Assembly (NCBI RefSeq): GCF_000424625.1
Contig: NZ_AUKG01000006.1
Location: 62,001-126,000, forward strand
Reading direction: 5' to 3'
DNA: 64,000 nt
DNA from: Conexibacter woesei Iso977N
Lineage (GTDB): Bacteria; Actinomycetota; Thermoleophilia; Solirubrobacterales; Solirubrobacteraceae
Part shown: positions 44,857 through 53,453 of the stretch, in pieces
How the letters are laid out: every line of letters starts with the position of its first letter
Position numbering within the stretch: position 1 is the stretch's first letter
Notes under the pieces: model-generated
Told to the model about the DNA's origin: nothing
The model's input: the letters and a program-made list of their open reading frames with translations, nothing else
The model's database searches: none
Program-made: the position numbers and the translations under genes

Positions 44857-45591
44857 TCAGCGCTGGACCGTCGGGCGCACGATGATCTCGCCGACGTCGA
44901 CCGTGTCAGGCTGCTCGATCGCAAAGGCGATCGCGCGGGCGATGGCGTCCGGCGGGATGCCGATGTCGTCGCCGCCCTTGGCGATCTGGGCCCGGATGGC
45001 GGGGTCGGTCACCGAGTCGGCGAAGTTCGTCGACACGTAGCCGGGCGTGACGACCGAGACGCGGACGCCCGGGCCGGCCTCCTGGCGCAGGCCCTCGGCC
45101 ACCACGTTGACCGCGGTCTTGGTCGCGGCGTAGACGGCCATCGTCGGGACGATCCGGTGCGCGGCGGTCGAGGACGTGAACACCATGTGCCCGGACTGCT
45201 GCTCGTCGAAGACCGGCAGCGCCGCGGCGATCCCGTGCAGCGCGCCCTTGAGGTTGATGTCGATCATGTCGTCCCAGTCCTCGACGCGCAGCGCGTCCAG
45301 GCGCGAGATCGGGCCGACGCCCGCGTTGTTGATCAGCACGTCGAGGCGCCCGTGGCGCTCGCGGGCCAGCGCGACGAGCGCCGCGACGTCCTCACGGCGG
45401 CGCACGTCGGTCACGCGGTAGGACGCGGCGTCGCCGATCCGCTGCGCCAGCGCACGCAGTGGCTCCTCGCGCCGAGCGCCCAGGACGACCCGCGCCCCGC
45501 GCGCGGCCAGCAGCTCCGCGGTCGCCGCGCCGATCCCGCTGCTCGCGCCGGTGATGGCGATGATCTTGCCGTCGATGTCAGTCACAGACAT
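44857..45591 (-). CDS. Classical short-chain dehydrogenase/reductase
   Basis: 244 residues: AITGASSGIGAATAELLAARG (TGxxxGxG), VTDVRRRED, INNAGVG, FTSSTAAHRIVPTMAVYAATKTAV with the Ser/Tyr/Lys catalytic set, and VVTPGYVSTNF. NAD(P)-dependent alcohol or carbonyl oxidoreductase of the YdfG/DltE-like group. Its first seven codons lie inside a dyad repeated upstream, so a repressor bound there would block it directly. Divergent from a TetR gene. Confidence 0.92.
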   Translation of the reverse strand: MSVTDIDGKIIAITGASSGIGAATAELLAARGARVVLGARREEPLRALAQRIGDAASYRVTDVRRREDVAALVALARERHGRLDVLINNAGVGPISRLDALRVEDWDDMIDINLKGALHGIAAALPVFDEQQSGHMVFTSSTAAHRIVPTMAVYAATKTAVNVVAEGLRQEAGPGVRVSVVTPGYVSTNFADSVTDPAIRAQIAKGGDDIGIPPDAIARAIAFAIEQPDTVDVGEIIVRPTVQR

Positions 45592-45592
45592 C
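45574..45592. promoter_or_regulatory. Operator copy 1 overlapping the SDR start codon
   Basis: GATGTCAGTCACAGACATC, a dyad with arms GATGTC/GACATC. It differs at two positions from the copy at 45607. It spans the ATG and the codons for MSVTDID of the SDR gene, so part of the protein's N-terminus is dictated by the operator. Confidence 0.6.
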
Positions 45593-45606
45593 ACGCTAGC
45601 AGCACC

Positions 45607-45625
45607 GATGTCAGTCGCTGACATC
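45607..45625. promoter_or_regulatory. Operator copy 2, perfect 8-bp-arm dyad
   Basis: GATGTCAG-TCG-CTGACATC is a perfect inverted repeat with 8-bp arms, centred 33 bp (about three helical turns) from copy 1. It lies between the SDR and TetR starts (54-bp gap), 20 bp before the TetR start. Two same-face sites suggest cooperative repression and autoregulation. Confidence 0.7.
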
Positions 45626-45645
45626 GCAGCCGCTAGGCTGTCCGC

Positions 45646-46197
45646 GTGGCCCGCTGGGAACCCGACGCACGCCGTCGCCTGCAGGACGCCGCGCTCGCGC
45701 TGTTCGCCGAGCACGGCTTCGAGCAGACGACCGCCCGCCAGATCGCCGAGCGCGCCGGGCTGACCGAGCGCACGTTCTTCCGCCACTTCGGCGACAAGCG
45801 CGAGGTGCTGTTCGGCAACGAGGCCGCGGTGACCGCGGCGCTGGTCGACGGCGTCAGCGGGGCTCCGGCGCGGGCGTCGATCGCGAAGGCGGTCGAGGCC
45901 GGCCTGCGCGCCGCGAGCCGGGACATGCAACCGCGCCGCGCGTTCCTGCGCCGCTTCGCCGCGCTGGTCGACGAGCACCCGGAGCTCCAGGAGCGCGAGC
46001 TGATCAAGCAGCGCACGATGTCGTCCGCGCTGGCCGAGGCGCTGGCCGCGCGGGGTCTCGACGCGATCGAGGCCCAACTCGCCGCCGAGTTCGCCATCGT
46101 CGTCATGCGCGTGTCGTTCGAGCAGTGGCTCGCGCGCGGCGAGAGGCGCCCGCTGGAGGAGATCGCGGCCGACGTGCTCGCACGCCGGCCGCTGTAG
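45646..46197 (+). CDS. TetR-family regulator of the adjacent SDR gene
   Basis: 183 residues from GTG 45646. HTH: RLQDAALALFAEHGFEQTTARQIAERAGLTERTFFRHFGDKREVLFG in parts (about 11-57). The FFRHFGDK motif is typical. Short ligand domain. Very likely binds the two dyads upstream and represses the SDR and itself. Ends 1 bp from the facing aminotransferase. Confidence 0.92.
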   Translation: MARWEPDARRRLQDAALALFAEHGFEQTTARQIAERAGLTERTFFRHFGDKREVLFGNEAAVTAALVDGVSGAPARASIAKAVEAGLRAASRDMQPRRAFLRRFAALVDEHPELQERELIKQRTMSSALAEALAARGLDAIEAQLAAEFAIVVMRVSFEQWLARGERRPLEEIAADVLARRPL

Positions 46198-46198
46198 C

Positions 46199-47440
46199 TC
46201 AGGCGACCGCGTCGAGCGTCGCGCGCAGCGTCGAGACGATCTCGTCGATGTGCTCCTGGGTGATCGTCAGCGGCGGTGAGACCGCCAGGCCCTTCGCCAG
46301 CGGCCGGACGATCACGCCGCGCTCGCGCGCGCCGAGGAACACGTCCTGGACCTTGGACGCGTCGACCAGGTCGATCGCGCCGAGCAGGCCGATCCCGCCG
46401 CGCGCCTCGGCGACCAGCGGGTGGTCGACGAGCGACTGCAGCCCCTCGAACAGCGGGCCCTCCAGCTCACGCGCGCGGTCGAGCAGGTGCTCGCGCTCCA
46501 GGATGTCCAGGTTCGCCAGCGCCGCCGCGCAGACCGTCGGGTGCCCCGCGTAGGTCGCGCCGTGCTTGAAGATCGGCCCGCCCTCCTCGAAGAACGGGTC
46601 GGACACGCGCGCGTTGACCATCACGCCGCCGAGCGGCAGGTAGCCGCTCGTGACGCCCTTGGCGAACACGATCATGTCCGGCTCCAGGCCGAAGCGCTCG
46701 ACGCCGAACCACGTGCCCAGCCGGCCGAAGCCGGAGATCACGGAGTCCGCGATGAACAGCGCGCCGTACTTGCGGCACAGCGCCTGGACGCCCTCGAGGT
46801 AGCCCGGGAGCGGCGGGTACAGCCCGCCCGCGCCGATCACCGGCTCGGCGATCACCGCCGCGACGCGCGCGCCCCCGCCCTGCTCCTCGAACGCGGCCTC
46901 CAGCGCCTCGAGCGAGTCGTGCGGGACCTGCGAGGTCTCCTTGACCATCGGGCCGAAGCCCTCGCGGTTGACCGGGATCCCCGAGACCGCGGTGCCCCAC
47001 CCGTGCGTGCCGTGGTAGCCCGACGTCCGGCTGATGACGTGCAGCCGGTCCGGCTCGCCGATCGCGGCGAAGTACCGCCGCGCCAGCTTCAGCGCCGTGT
47101 CGACGCCGTCGCCGCCGCCGGACGCCAGGAACGCCCGCCAGCCGTCACCCGGCGCGAGGTCGCTCAGCCGCTCGGCCAGCTCCATCGCCGGCCGGTTGGA
47201 GAAGTCCCCGAACGCGCTGTAGGCCGCCAGCTCCTTCATCTGCGCGGCGGCCGCATCGGCGATCTCCGCGCGGCCGTGGCCGACGTTGGCGTACCAGAGC
47301 GCGGCCGTGCCGTCCAGATAGCGCTTGCCGTCCTCGTCCCAGACCCAGACGTCGTCGGCCCGGGACAGCACCAGCTCGCCGCGACGGACAGAGCCCATCG
47401 CGGCGAACGGATGCCAGAACTTCGAGTCGGTCTGGCTCAC
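46199..47440 (-). CDS. Class III PLP aminotransferase, last gene of the 12-gene operon
   Basis: 413 residues from GTG 47440. WHPFAAMGS, YLDGTAALWYANVGHGRAEIADA, ASGGGDGVDTALKLAR, SGYHGTHGWGTA, IADSVISGFGRLGTW and FAKGVTSGYLPLGGVM (Schiff-base Lys) match class III aminotransferases. ADSVISGF replaces the usual DEV.TGF: the PLP aspartate is kept, the following Glu is Ser. The family acts on omega-amines. Coupled to the APC permease by GTGA. Confidence 0.9.
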   Translation of the reverse strand: MSQTDSKFWHPFAAMGSVRRGELVLSRADDVWVWDEDGKRYLDGTAALWYANVGHGRAEIADAAAAQMKELAAYSAFGDFSNRPAMELAERLSDLAPGDGWRAFLASGGGDGVDTALKLARRYFAAIGEPDRLHVISRTSGYHGTHGWGTAVSGIPVNREGFGPMVKETSQVPHDSLEALEAAFEEQGGGARVAAVIAEPVIGAGGLYPPLPGYLEGVQALCRKYGALFIADSVISGFGRLGTWFGVERFGLEPDMIVFAKGVTSGYLPLGGVMVNARVSDPFFEEGGPIFKHGATYAGHPTVCAAALANLDILEREHLLDRARELEGPLFEGLQSLVDHPLVAEARGGIGLLGAIDLVDASKVQDVFLGARERGVIVRPLAKGLAVSPPLTITQEHIDEIVSTLRATLDAVA

Positions 47441-48966
47441 GCCAGGTGTTCCGCCGTCTCGGTCGGTGTGCGTTCCCCGATCTCGGCGTACACCTGTGGT
47501 CTCGTCGACTTCAGCGCCCATGCCACGATCATGCCGACGATCCCGCTGCCGAACAGGACAATTGGGAGGACGATCGTCATCGTGTCCGTCGGGGCGTTCG
47601 TCGAGCTGGTGATCAGGACGTTGAAGTTCGCCACGCCCAGCACGAGGATCACGACCATCAGGATGCCCGCGATCGCCGGGGCGATCTTCGTCGACCAGGC
47701 CCCGAGGTCGTGGTCCGGACGCTTGTTGAAGTAGGCGACGACCGCGAACGACGTCACCGCCATCAGCAGCAGCACGCCGAGCGCGCCGAGGTTCGTCAGC
47801 CACGTGAACAGCTTCAGGACCGGGTCGGCGCCGGCGATCGCGAACGCGCCGACGACGACGAGCGCCAGGCCCGACTGCGCCATCGACCCGACGAACGGCG
47901 CGCCGGTCTTCGGGTGCGTCCGCGCGAACACCTTCGGGAAGACGCCCTCACGCCCGAGCGCGAACACGTAGCGCGAGACCGCGTTGTGGAAGGCCAGCAG
48001 CGCCGCGAACAGCGACGTGCAGAACAGGGCCGCCGCGGTGTCGCCCCAGACGCGGCCGAGCGTCGCGGTGCCCGAGCCGACCAGGACGGTCGTCGGGTCC
48101 GGGAAGCCCGCCTTGGCCAGCAGGTCCGGGTTGGTCATCGTGGTCGGGCCGACGGAGTTGGCCAGCAGCCACGACGACACGGCGTAGAAGACGCCGATCA
48201 GCGCGACCGCGATGAACGTCGCCCGCGCGACCGTCTTCTTGGGGTCCTTGCACTCCTCGGAGTAGATCGCCGCCGACTCGAAGCCGACGAACGACGCCAC
48301 GCAGAACGTCAGCGCCGCGCCCATAGCGCTGCCGGTCGCCGCGCTGGGGCTCCAGCCGACGGTCGTCAGGCCCTCGGGGCCCGGCGAGGAGATCACGCCG
48401 AGGTCGAAGATCACGACGACGATGACCTCGAGGATCAACGCGACGCCGAGCACGCGCGCGTTGAGGTCGATCTTCAGGACGCCGAGGACCGCGATGATCG
48501 CCCCACCGATCAGGCACCACCACTGCCAGTCGAGCGTGATGCCGATCTTGTCGGCCATGAAGCCCGCGGTCGCCACGCCGAACAGGCCGTAGATCCCGAT
48601 CTGCATCGCGTTGTAGGACACCAGCGCCACGAACGCGACGCCGACGCCTGGAATGCGGCCCAGCCCGCGCACCACGTAGGTGTAGAACGCGCCCGCGTCG
48701 GCGACGTGGCGGCTCATCGCCGCGTAGCCGACCGCGAAGATGCCGAGCACGATCGCCAGCGGGATGAACAGGAACGGGATGCCCTTGTTCCCGGTCACCA
48801 GGTACGTCGCGGCCTGCCCGCCCGCGACCGCGGTCAACGGCGCGGACGCCGCAACGATGAAGAACACCAGGTCGGGCACGCCCAGCGCGCGCCGATGCAA
48901 CTGCCCGCTCGCGGGTCCTGCCCCGGTCGGCGCCGCGGGTGCGGCGGCCGGCTCGATGACTGACAT
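47437..48966 (-). CDS. APC-family amino acid/amine permease in the 12-gene operon
   Basis: 509 residues, about 12 helices. VFFIVAASAPLTAVAGGQAATYLVTGN is the helix 1 binding region, ADAGAFYTYVVRGLGRIPGVG helix 3, and ASFVGFESAAIYSEECKDPKKTVARAT the helix 6 signature. A good ribosome site (GGAGGAG) lies inside the end of the upstream M20 gene, whose TAA shares one base with this ATG. Presumed importer for the operon's amine substrate. Confidence 0.9.
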   Translation of the reverse strand: MSVIEPAAAPAAPTGAGPASGQLHRRALGVPDLVFFIVAASAPLTAVAGGQAATYLVTGNKGIPFLFIPLAIVLGIFAVGYAAMSRHVADAGAFYTYVVRGLGRIPGVGVAFVALVSYNAMQIGIYGLFGVATAGFMADKIGITLDWQWWCLIGGAIIAVLGVLKIDLNARVLGVALILEVIVVVIFDLGVISSPGPEGLTTVGWSPSAATGSAMGAALTFCVASFVGFESAAIYSEECKDPKKTVARATFIAVALIGVFYAVSSWLLANSVGPTTMTNPDLLAKAGFPDPTTVLVGSGTATLGRVWGDTAAALFCTSLFAALLAFHNAVSRYVFALGREGVFPKVFARTHPKTGAPFVGSMAQSGLALVVVGAFAIAGADPVLKLFTWLTNLGALGVLLLMAVTSFAVVAYFNKRPDHDLGAWSTKIAPAIAGILMVVILVLGVANFNVLITSSTNAPTDTMTIVLPIVLFGSGIVGMIVAWALKSTRPQVYAEIGERTPTETAEHLA

Positions 48967-50264
48967 TACGACTCTCCTCCTCGATGTGCCGGCGCCCCCA
49001 GCGCCGGCGTGGTTTGTGCTCCCCCGCACCAGTCCATGACGAAGTGGGCCAGGACCGTGGCCACCTGCGTCATGGAGGTCATCGACACGCGTTCGTCGAT
49101 GCCGTGGATGTCCTCGGCCCAGGGGCCGAAGCAGATCGCCGGGATGCCGCGGCGCACGAAGTGGCGCGCATCCGTCGTGGCGGTGGTCGCGCGCAGCTCG
49201 GGCGCAGCGCCGCCGTGGACCATCTTGTAGGCGTCGCTCAGCGCGAGCACGACCGGCTCGTCGCGGGCGACCTCCGAGCCCTCGCAGCGGAAGCCGTCGT
49301 AGCGGACGGTCGCGCCGACGTCGGCGCGTTCCACTGCGGCCTCGACGCGGCGCTGCAGGTCCGCGGGCTCCTGGCCCGGGTAGAGCGCCAGGCGGCAGGA
49401 CAGCGTCGCCTCGGCCGGGACCGTCGAGGTCCAGTCGCCGCCGGACAGCACGCCGGGGTTCAAGTTGATGGGGTGCTCGAGGTCGGCGTACCAGGCGTGG
49501 TCGCCGCGCTGCGCGTTGAGCTCGGCCTCGAGGACGCGCAGCTCGCGCAGGACCGCCTGGGTCGCGTCGAGCGCGTTGTACCCCAAGCTGCTCGCGCGCG
49601 CCGCGTGGGCCGGGACGCCGCGCACGTCCACGTGGAACCACAGAACACCGACCTGGGCCAAGGTGAAGTGGTCGTGGTGGGGCTCGGTCAGGACCGCGGC
49701 GTGCGCCCCGTCCCCGGACCCTGAGAGCAGGCACTGCAGCGTGCCATTGCCCGTGCACTCCTCCTCGACGACCGACTGCAGCGTCACGTCGCCGGCCAGC
49801 TGCACGCCCGCCGCGCGGAGCGCACGGACCGCGCCGGTCATCGCGACCAGCCCGGCCTTCATGTCGCCCGCGCCGCGCCCGTAGAGCCAGTCGCCGTCGC
49901 GCCGCGCGGTGAACGGCGGCGAGGTCCACAGTGACTCGCTCGCGGGCGGAACCACATCAACATGACCGTTCAACACCAACGACTTGCCCTCGCCTCCGGT
50001 GCCGCGCCAGGTCGCCGTGACGTTGCGCTTGCTCGTCACGTCCCACGAGAACGGCGAGTGGTGTGGATCCGCGCGGATCGCCGCCGCGTCGAGCGCGATG
50101 CTCTCCGGCTCAAGCCCGCAGTCGGCGAACGCGCGCTCCATCAGCGCCTGGCCCGGCTCCTCGGCGCCGAGCACGGTCGGCGCCTGCACCAGCGCGACGA
50201 GCAGGTCCTCCATCCAGGAGGCCTGCTCGGCCACGGCGCGCTCGATGACGGCGCGCTGGGTCAC
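48966..50264 (-). CDS. M20 metallopeptidase/deacylase (ArgE/DapE-like)
   Basis: 432 residues from GTG 50264. Zinc sites LNGHVDVVP, YGRGAGDMKAG (bridging Asp), SVVEEECTGNG (catalytic Glu pair), ATTDARHF and the C-terminal GIDERVSM segment; the lid domain contains VRGVPAHAARASSLGYNAL. Close to acetylornithine/succinyldiaminopimelate deacylases in fold. Within this operon a role in cleaving an N-acyl or amide intermediate is more likely than arginine or lysine synthesis. GTGA overlap with the aldehyde dehydrogenase. Confidence 0.87.
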   Translation of the reverse strand: MTQRAVIERAVAEQASWMEDLLVALVQAPTVLGAEEPGQALMERAFADCGLEPESIALDAAAIRADPHHSPFSWDVTSKRNVTATWRGTGGEGKSLVLNGHVDVVPPASESLWTSPPFTARRDGDWLYGRGAGDMKAGLVAMTGAVRALRAAGVQLAGDVTLQSVVEEECTGNGTLQCLLSGSGDGAHAAVLTEPHHDHFTLAQVGVLWFHVDVRGVPAHAARASSLGYNALDATQAVLRELRVLEAELNAQRGDHAWYADLEHPINLNPGVLSGGDWTSTVPAEATLSCRLALYPGQEPADLQRRVEAAVERADVGATVRYDGFRCEGSEVARDEPVVLALSDAYKMVHGGAAPELRATTATTDARHFVRRGIPAICFGPWAEDIHGIDERVSMTSMTQVATVLAHFVMDWCGGAQTTPALGAPAHRGGES

Positions 50265-51724
50265 GCGACGGAGCCGTCCAGGATCTGCAGCGTCTTGAGG
50301 TCCGAGTAGAAGTCCAGCGCGTAGTCGCCGCCCTCGCGGCCGATGCCAGAGTTGCCGACCCCGCCGAACGGCGCGGTGAGGTCGCGGACCAGGAACGTGT
50401 TGACCCACACGACGCCGGCGCGGACCGCGCGGCCGATGCGATCGGCGCGGCCCATCGACGACGTGTAGACGATGCCGCTCAACCCGTAGTTGGTGGAGTT
50501 GGCCAACCTGATGGCCTCGTCCTCGTCGGCGAACGTCTGGTAGGTCAGGACCGGGCCGAAGACCTCGTTCTGGACGATCTCGGCGTCGTTGCCGGTCGGT
50601 TCGATCAGCGTCGGCTCGTAGAACAGGCCCTCGCCGCGCTGCCCGCCGCGGACGATCCGCTGGCCGCTCTCGCGCGCCCGGTCCACGAAGCCCGCGACGC
50701 GCGCGACGTGGTCGGGGTGGATCATCGGCGCCACGGTCGTGGCGTCCTCGCGCGGGTCGCCGAGCACGTGCGCGTCGGTCGCCGCGTGGAACTTCTCCAG
50801 GAACGTGTCGAGCACGGACTCCTCGATCAGCAGCCGCGTCCCGGACAGGCAGACCTGGCCGGCGTCGTCGTACTGGCCGGCGGCCTTCGCGGCCGCCGCG
50901 TCGAGGTCGGCGTCGGCGAAGACGATCAGCGGGTTCTTGCCGCCCAGCTCGGCGGTGAACGGCGTGATGTTGCGCGCGGCGGACTGGCCGATCTCGCGCG
51001 CGGCGCGCGTCGAGCCGGTGAACGACACGCGCCGGATCAGCGGGTGGGCGACGAGCGCGGCGCCCGCCTCGGCGCCGATGCCCTGCAGGACGTTGAAGAC
51101 GCCCGGCGGGATCCCGGCCTCGTCGGCCAGCGACGCCAGCAGCGAGCACGAGAGCGGCGACCACTCGGCGGGCTTGAGCACGACCGTGCAGCCCGCGGCC
51201 AGCGCCGGCGCGGTCTTCCACGTCGACAGCATGAACGGCGCGTTCCACGGCGTGATCACCGCGGCCGGCCCGGCGGGCATCCGCTGGACGCGGTTCCACG
51301 TGCCCTTGGAGTGCCAGTCGCGCTCCTCGTAGGCGACCGCGAGGTCGGCGTAGTTGCGGTAGTTCAAGGCACCGCGCGCGATCACGCGGGCCCGGAGCGA
51401 CCGCAACAACATGGCCATGTCGGCGCACTCGACCTGGGCGAGCGGCTCGATGTTCTTGTCGATCAGGTCCGCGAGCTTGTGCAGGTACCTGCCGCGCTCG
51501 ACCGCGCCGAGCGCGGCCCAGGCCGGGAACGCGTCGTGGGCGGCCTGGACGGCGAGGTCGACGTCGCCGACGCTCGCACGCGAGACCTCGGCCAGGACCG
51601 ACTCGTCGATCGGCGAGATCGTGGTGAACGTCTGCGCGCTCTGGACGCGCTCGCCGTTGATGTAGTGGTCGGTCGGAACCTCGACCCCGGCCACCGTCGC
51701 GGTTCTGCTCGCGGTCGCGCTCAT
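50261..51724 (-). CDS. Aldehyde dehydrogenase, HpaE-like
   Basis: 487 residues. ITPWNAPFMLSTWKTAPALAAG, FTGSTRAAREI, ELGGKNPLIVFADADLDAA (general-base Glu) and DAGQVCLSGTRLLIEE (catalytic Cys) are seen. The MPAGPAAVITPWNAP and YEERDW..KGTWNRVQR style resembles 5-carboxymethyl-2-hydroxymuconate-semialdehyde dehydrogenase (HpaE) and 2-hydroxymuconate-semialdehyde dehydrogenases, which act after extradiol ring cleavage. The nearby extradiol-type gene supports that reading. ATGA and GTGA overlaps on both sides. Confidence 0.85.
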   Translation of the reverse strand: MSATASRTATVAGVEVPTDHYINGERVQSAQTFTTISPIDESVLAEVSRASVGDVDLAVQAAHDAFPAWAALGAVERGRYLHKLADLIDKNIEPLAQVECADMAMLLRSLRARVIARGALNYRNYADLAVAYEERDWHSKGTWNRVQRMPAGPAAVITPWNAPFMLSTWKTAPALAAGCTVVLKPAEWSPLSCSLLASLADEAGIPPGVFNVLQGIGAEAGAALVAHPLIRRVSFTGSTRAAREIGQSAARNITPFTAELGGKNPLIVFADADLDAAAAKAAGQYDDAGQVCLSGTRLLIEESVLDTFLEKFHAATDAHVLGDPREDATTVAPMIHPDHVARVAGFVDRARESGQRIVRGGQRGEGLFYEPTLIEPTGNDAEIVQNEVFGPVLTYQTFADEDEAIRLANSTNYGLSGIVYTSSMGRADRIGRAVRAGVVWVNTFLVRDLTAPFGGVGNSGIGREGGDYALDFYSDLKTLQILDGSVA

Positions 51725-52527
51725 CCAAGTTCCTTAACTGTCTCGAGGTCGTCGACGGTGTAGCCGAACGTGAAGCGGTAGCCGCGGCCGACCGACACCG
51801 GCGCGAGCAGCGCGTGCTCCTCGCCCGGCGCGTCGAACAGCTCCAGCTCGGCCGCGCCCTCCCAGATCTCGGACACGCCGCGGTCACGCGAGCGCGAGCG
51901 GACCAACTCGTGGACCTGCGGGTCGTCGTGGTGGCCGGCGGCCAGCCGCGGGAAGTGCCGGACGTTGACGATCGGCGGGTCGGTGTGCAGCGAGCCGGAG
52001 TCGCTCCTGGCCTCCAGCGTCACCCGCGCGCGTGCGACCTCGCGGCCGCGCGCGTGGCAGGTCGCGCCGAACTTCGACCCGGACGCGATCGCCGGCGCGG
52101 CGGGCGTATCGAGGTTGAACGTCCGGGTCATCCAGACCTGGCCGAGCTTCTTCGGGAAGCCCTGGATCCACCCGCGGGCCATCGCGAAGTCCTGGTCGAC
52201 CCAGATGAACGTGCAGTAGGTGACCGGCGCGCCGTCGAGCAGCGCGTTGACCACGATGTACATCTCCTTGTACTGCGAGCGCGCGGGATCGAGCAGCTCG
52301 TCGCCGCCCTCGGAGTACGACTGCCAGTCGGCGAAGACCGCGGCGCAGCGGCCCGGGTCGTCGGCGAACGGCTCCAGCCCTTCGGGCAGCAGCGACGTCG
52401 CCGCGTCCGGGTCGGCGTGGAAGTCGACGACGAGGAAGTCGCCGACGTAGTGCCACGGCGGCGGCGGGACCAGCCCGGCGCGGCCGCTCGGCGTGCGCGG
52501 CGTGGTGAAGCCCTTCAGGTCGGTCAC
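51721..52527 (-). CDS. Acetoacetate decarboxylase-fold protein
   Basis: 268 residues from GTG 52527. The ADC-like beta-cone pattern includes VVDFHADPDAATSLLPEGLEPF, YKEMYIVVNALLDGAPVTYCTFIWVDQDFAMARGWIQGFPKKLGQ. GFPKKLG carries the lysine pair that forms the Schiff base in acetoacetate decarboxylase. Family members include decarboxylases and aldolase-dehydratases. In this operon it could act on an oxo- or enol-acid from ring cleavage. Overlaps on both sides (GTGA, ATGA). Confidence 0.85.
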   Translation of the reverse strand: MTDLKGFTTPRTPSGRAGLVPPPPWHYVGDFLVVDFHADPDAATSLLPEGLEPFADDPGRCAAVFADWQSYSEGGDELLDPARSQYKEMYIVVNALLDGAPVTYCTFIWVDQDFAMARGWIQGFPKKLGQVWMTRTFNLDTPAAPAIASGSKFGATCHARGREVARARVTLEARSDSGSLHTDPPIVNVRHFPRLAAGHHDDPQVHELVRSRSRDRGVSEIWEGAAELELFDAPGEEHALLAPVSVGRGYRFTFGYTVDDLETVKELG

Positions 52528-53453
52528 GCGTTGATCTCCTCGTTGGTGGGAGCGGGCGGCAGCGGGATCCCCTGCGCCTCCAGCGACTCGCGCTCGCTCT
52601 CGACGGCGGCGGTGTCGAAGCGGAAGTAGGAGCGCGGCGGCAGCGGGCCCCAGGTGTTGGACGAGTAGCGGTCGTCGGGCCAGACGCGCGGCTCGTGGTC
52701 GGCGTCGAGCTGCTCCATGTCGCAGTACAGCTCGACGAAGCACGCCTCCTCGACGATCCGGACGTAGGACGCGATGTTGCCGCCGACGCCGTGGCGCGTC
52801 GGGCCCCAGCCCAGCCAGCGGCCGTGGCGGCCGAGGTGGTCGAGCGTGTCGCGCATCTGCCCGATGTCCACCGTGTCGAGCGCGAGGTGGTGGAAGTGGG
52901 AGTAGCCCTTGTTCACCAACGCCATCACATGGTGTTCCGAGTTGATGGACAACCAAACGCCGCCGTCGCCGAGCCAGTCGGTCAGCCTCATCCCGAGGGC
53001 GTCGATGTAGAAGTCCTTCTGCTCGGCGATCCGACCGGTCAGGAAGTTGACGTGGCCGAGCTTGCGCGGGTGGCCGAGCGGCTGGCGGTCGGCCGGGCGC
53101 GCGTGCGCGACCAGCCGCGAGGCGGGCTCGCGGAACGGCAGCAGGTGCAGCGCGTTGCCCTCCAGGTCGGCGAGCTCGATCCGCTCCTCCCCCACGCGCG
53201 TGTGACTGACGCCGTGGGCGTCCAGGCGCGCGGTGGCGGCGTCGAGCGACACGTCGCGGCGCAGGCCCCAGGCGACATGGTCGAAGCCGGGCTCGGCGCC
53301 GCCGGCCTCGACCAGCTCCAGCGCGCAGGGCTCGTCGTCGCAGGACAGCAGCCCCGGGCCGCGCTCGGTCAGGCCGAACTGCGCGGCCCAGCGGTCGGTC
53401 GCCTCGCGCACGTCGGCCACGCGCAGCGCGACGTGCTGCAGCGAGCCGATCAC
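52524..53453 (-). CDS. Extradiol ring-cleavage dioxygenase-like VOC protein
   Basis: 309 residues in two VOC modules. The second, catalytic-type module keeps the metal triad: KLGHVNFLTG (His), SHFHHLALDT (His) and FVELYCDMEQ (Glu). The C-terminal block RYSSNTWGPLPPRSYF resembles the tail of homoprotocatechuate 2,3-dioxygenase (HPCD/MndD), which closes over the active site. The product class is therefore a meta-cleavage dioxygenase acting on a catechol, although other VOC oxygenases remain possible. GTGA overlaps with P450 upstream and ADC-like gene downstream. Confidence 0.85.
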   Translation of the reverse strand: MIGSLQHVALRVADVREATDRWAAQFGLTERGPGLLSCDDEPCALELVEAGGAEPGFDHVAWGLRRDVSLDAATARLDAHGVSHTRVGEERIELADLEGNALHLLPFREPASRLVAHARPADRQPLGHPRKLGHVNFLTGRIAEQKDFYIDALGMRLTDWLGDGGVWLSINSEHHVMALVNKGYSHFHHLALDTVDIGQMRDTLDHLGRHGRWLGWGPTRHGVGGNIASYVRIVEEACFVELYCDMEQLDADHEPRVWPDDRYSSNTWGPLPPRSYFRFDTAAVESERESLEAQGIPLPPAPTNEEINA

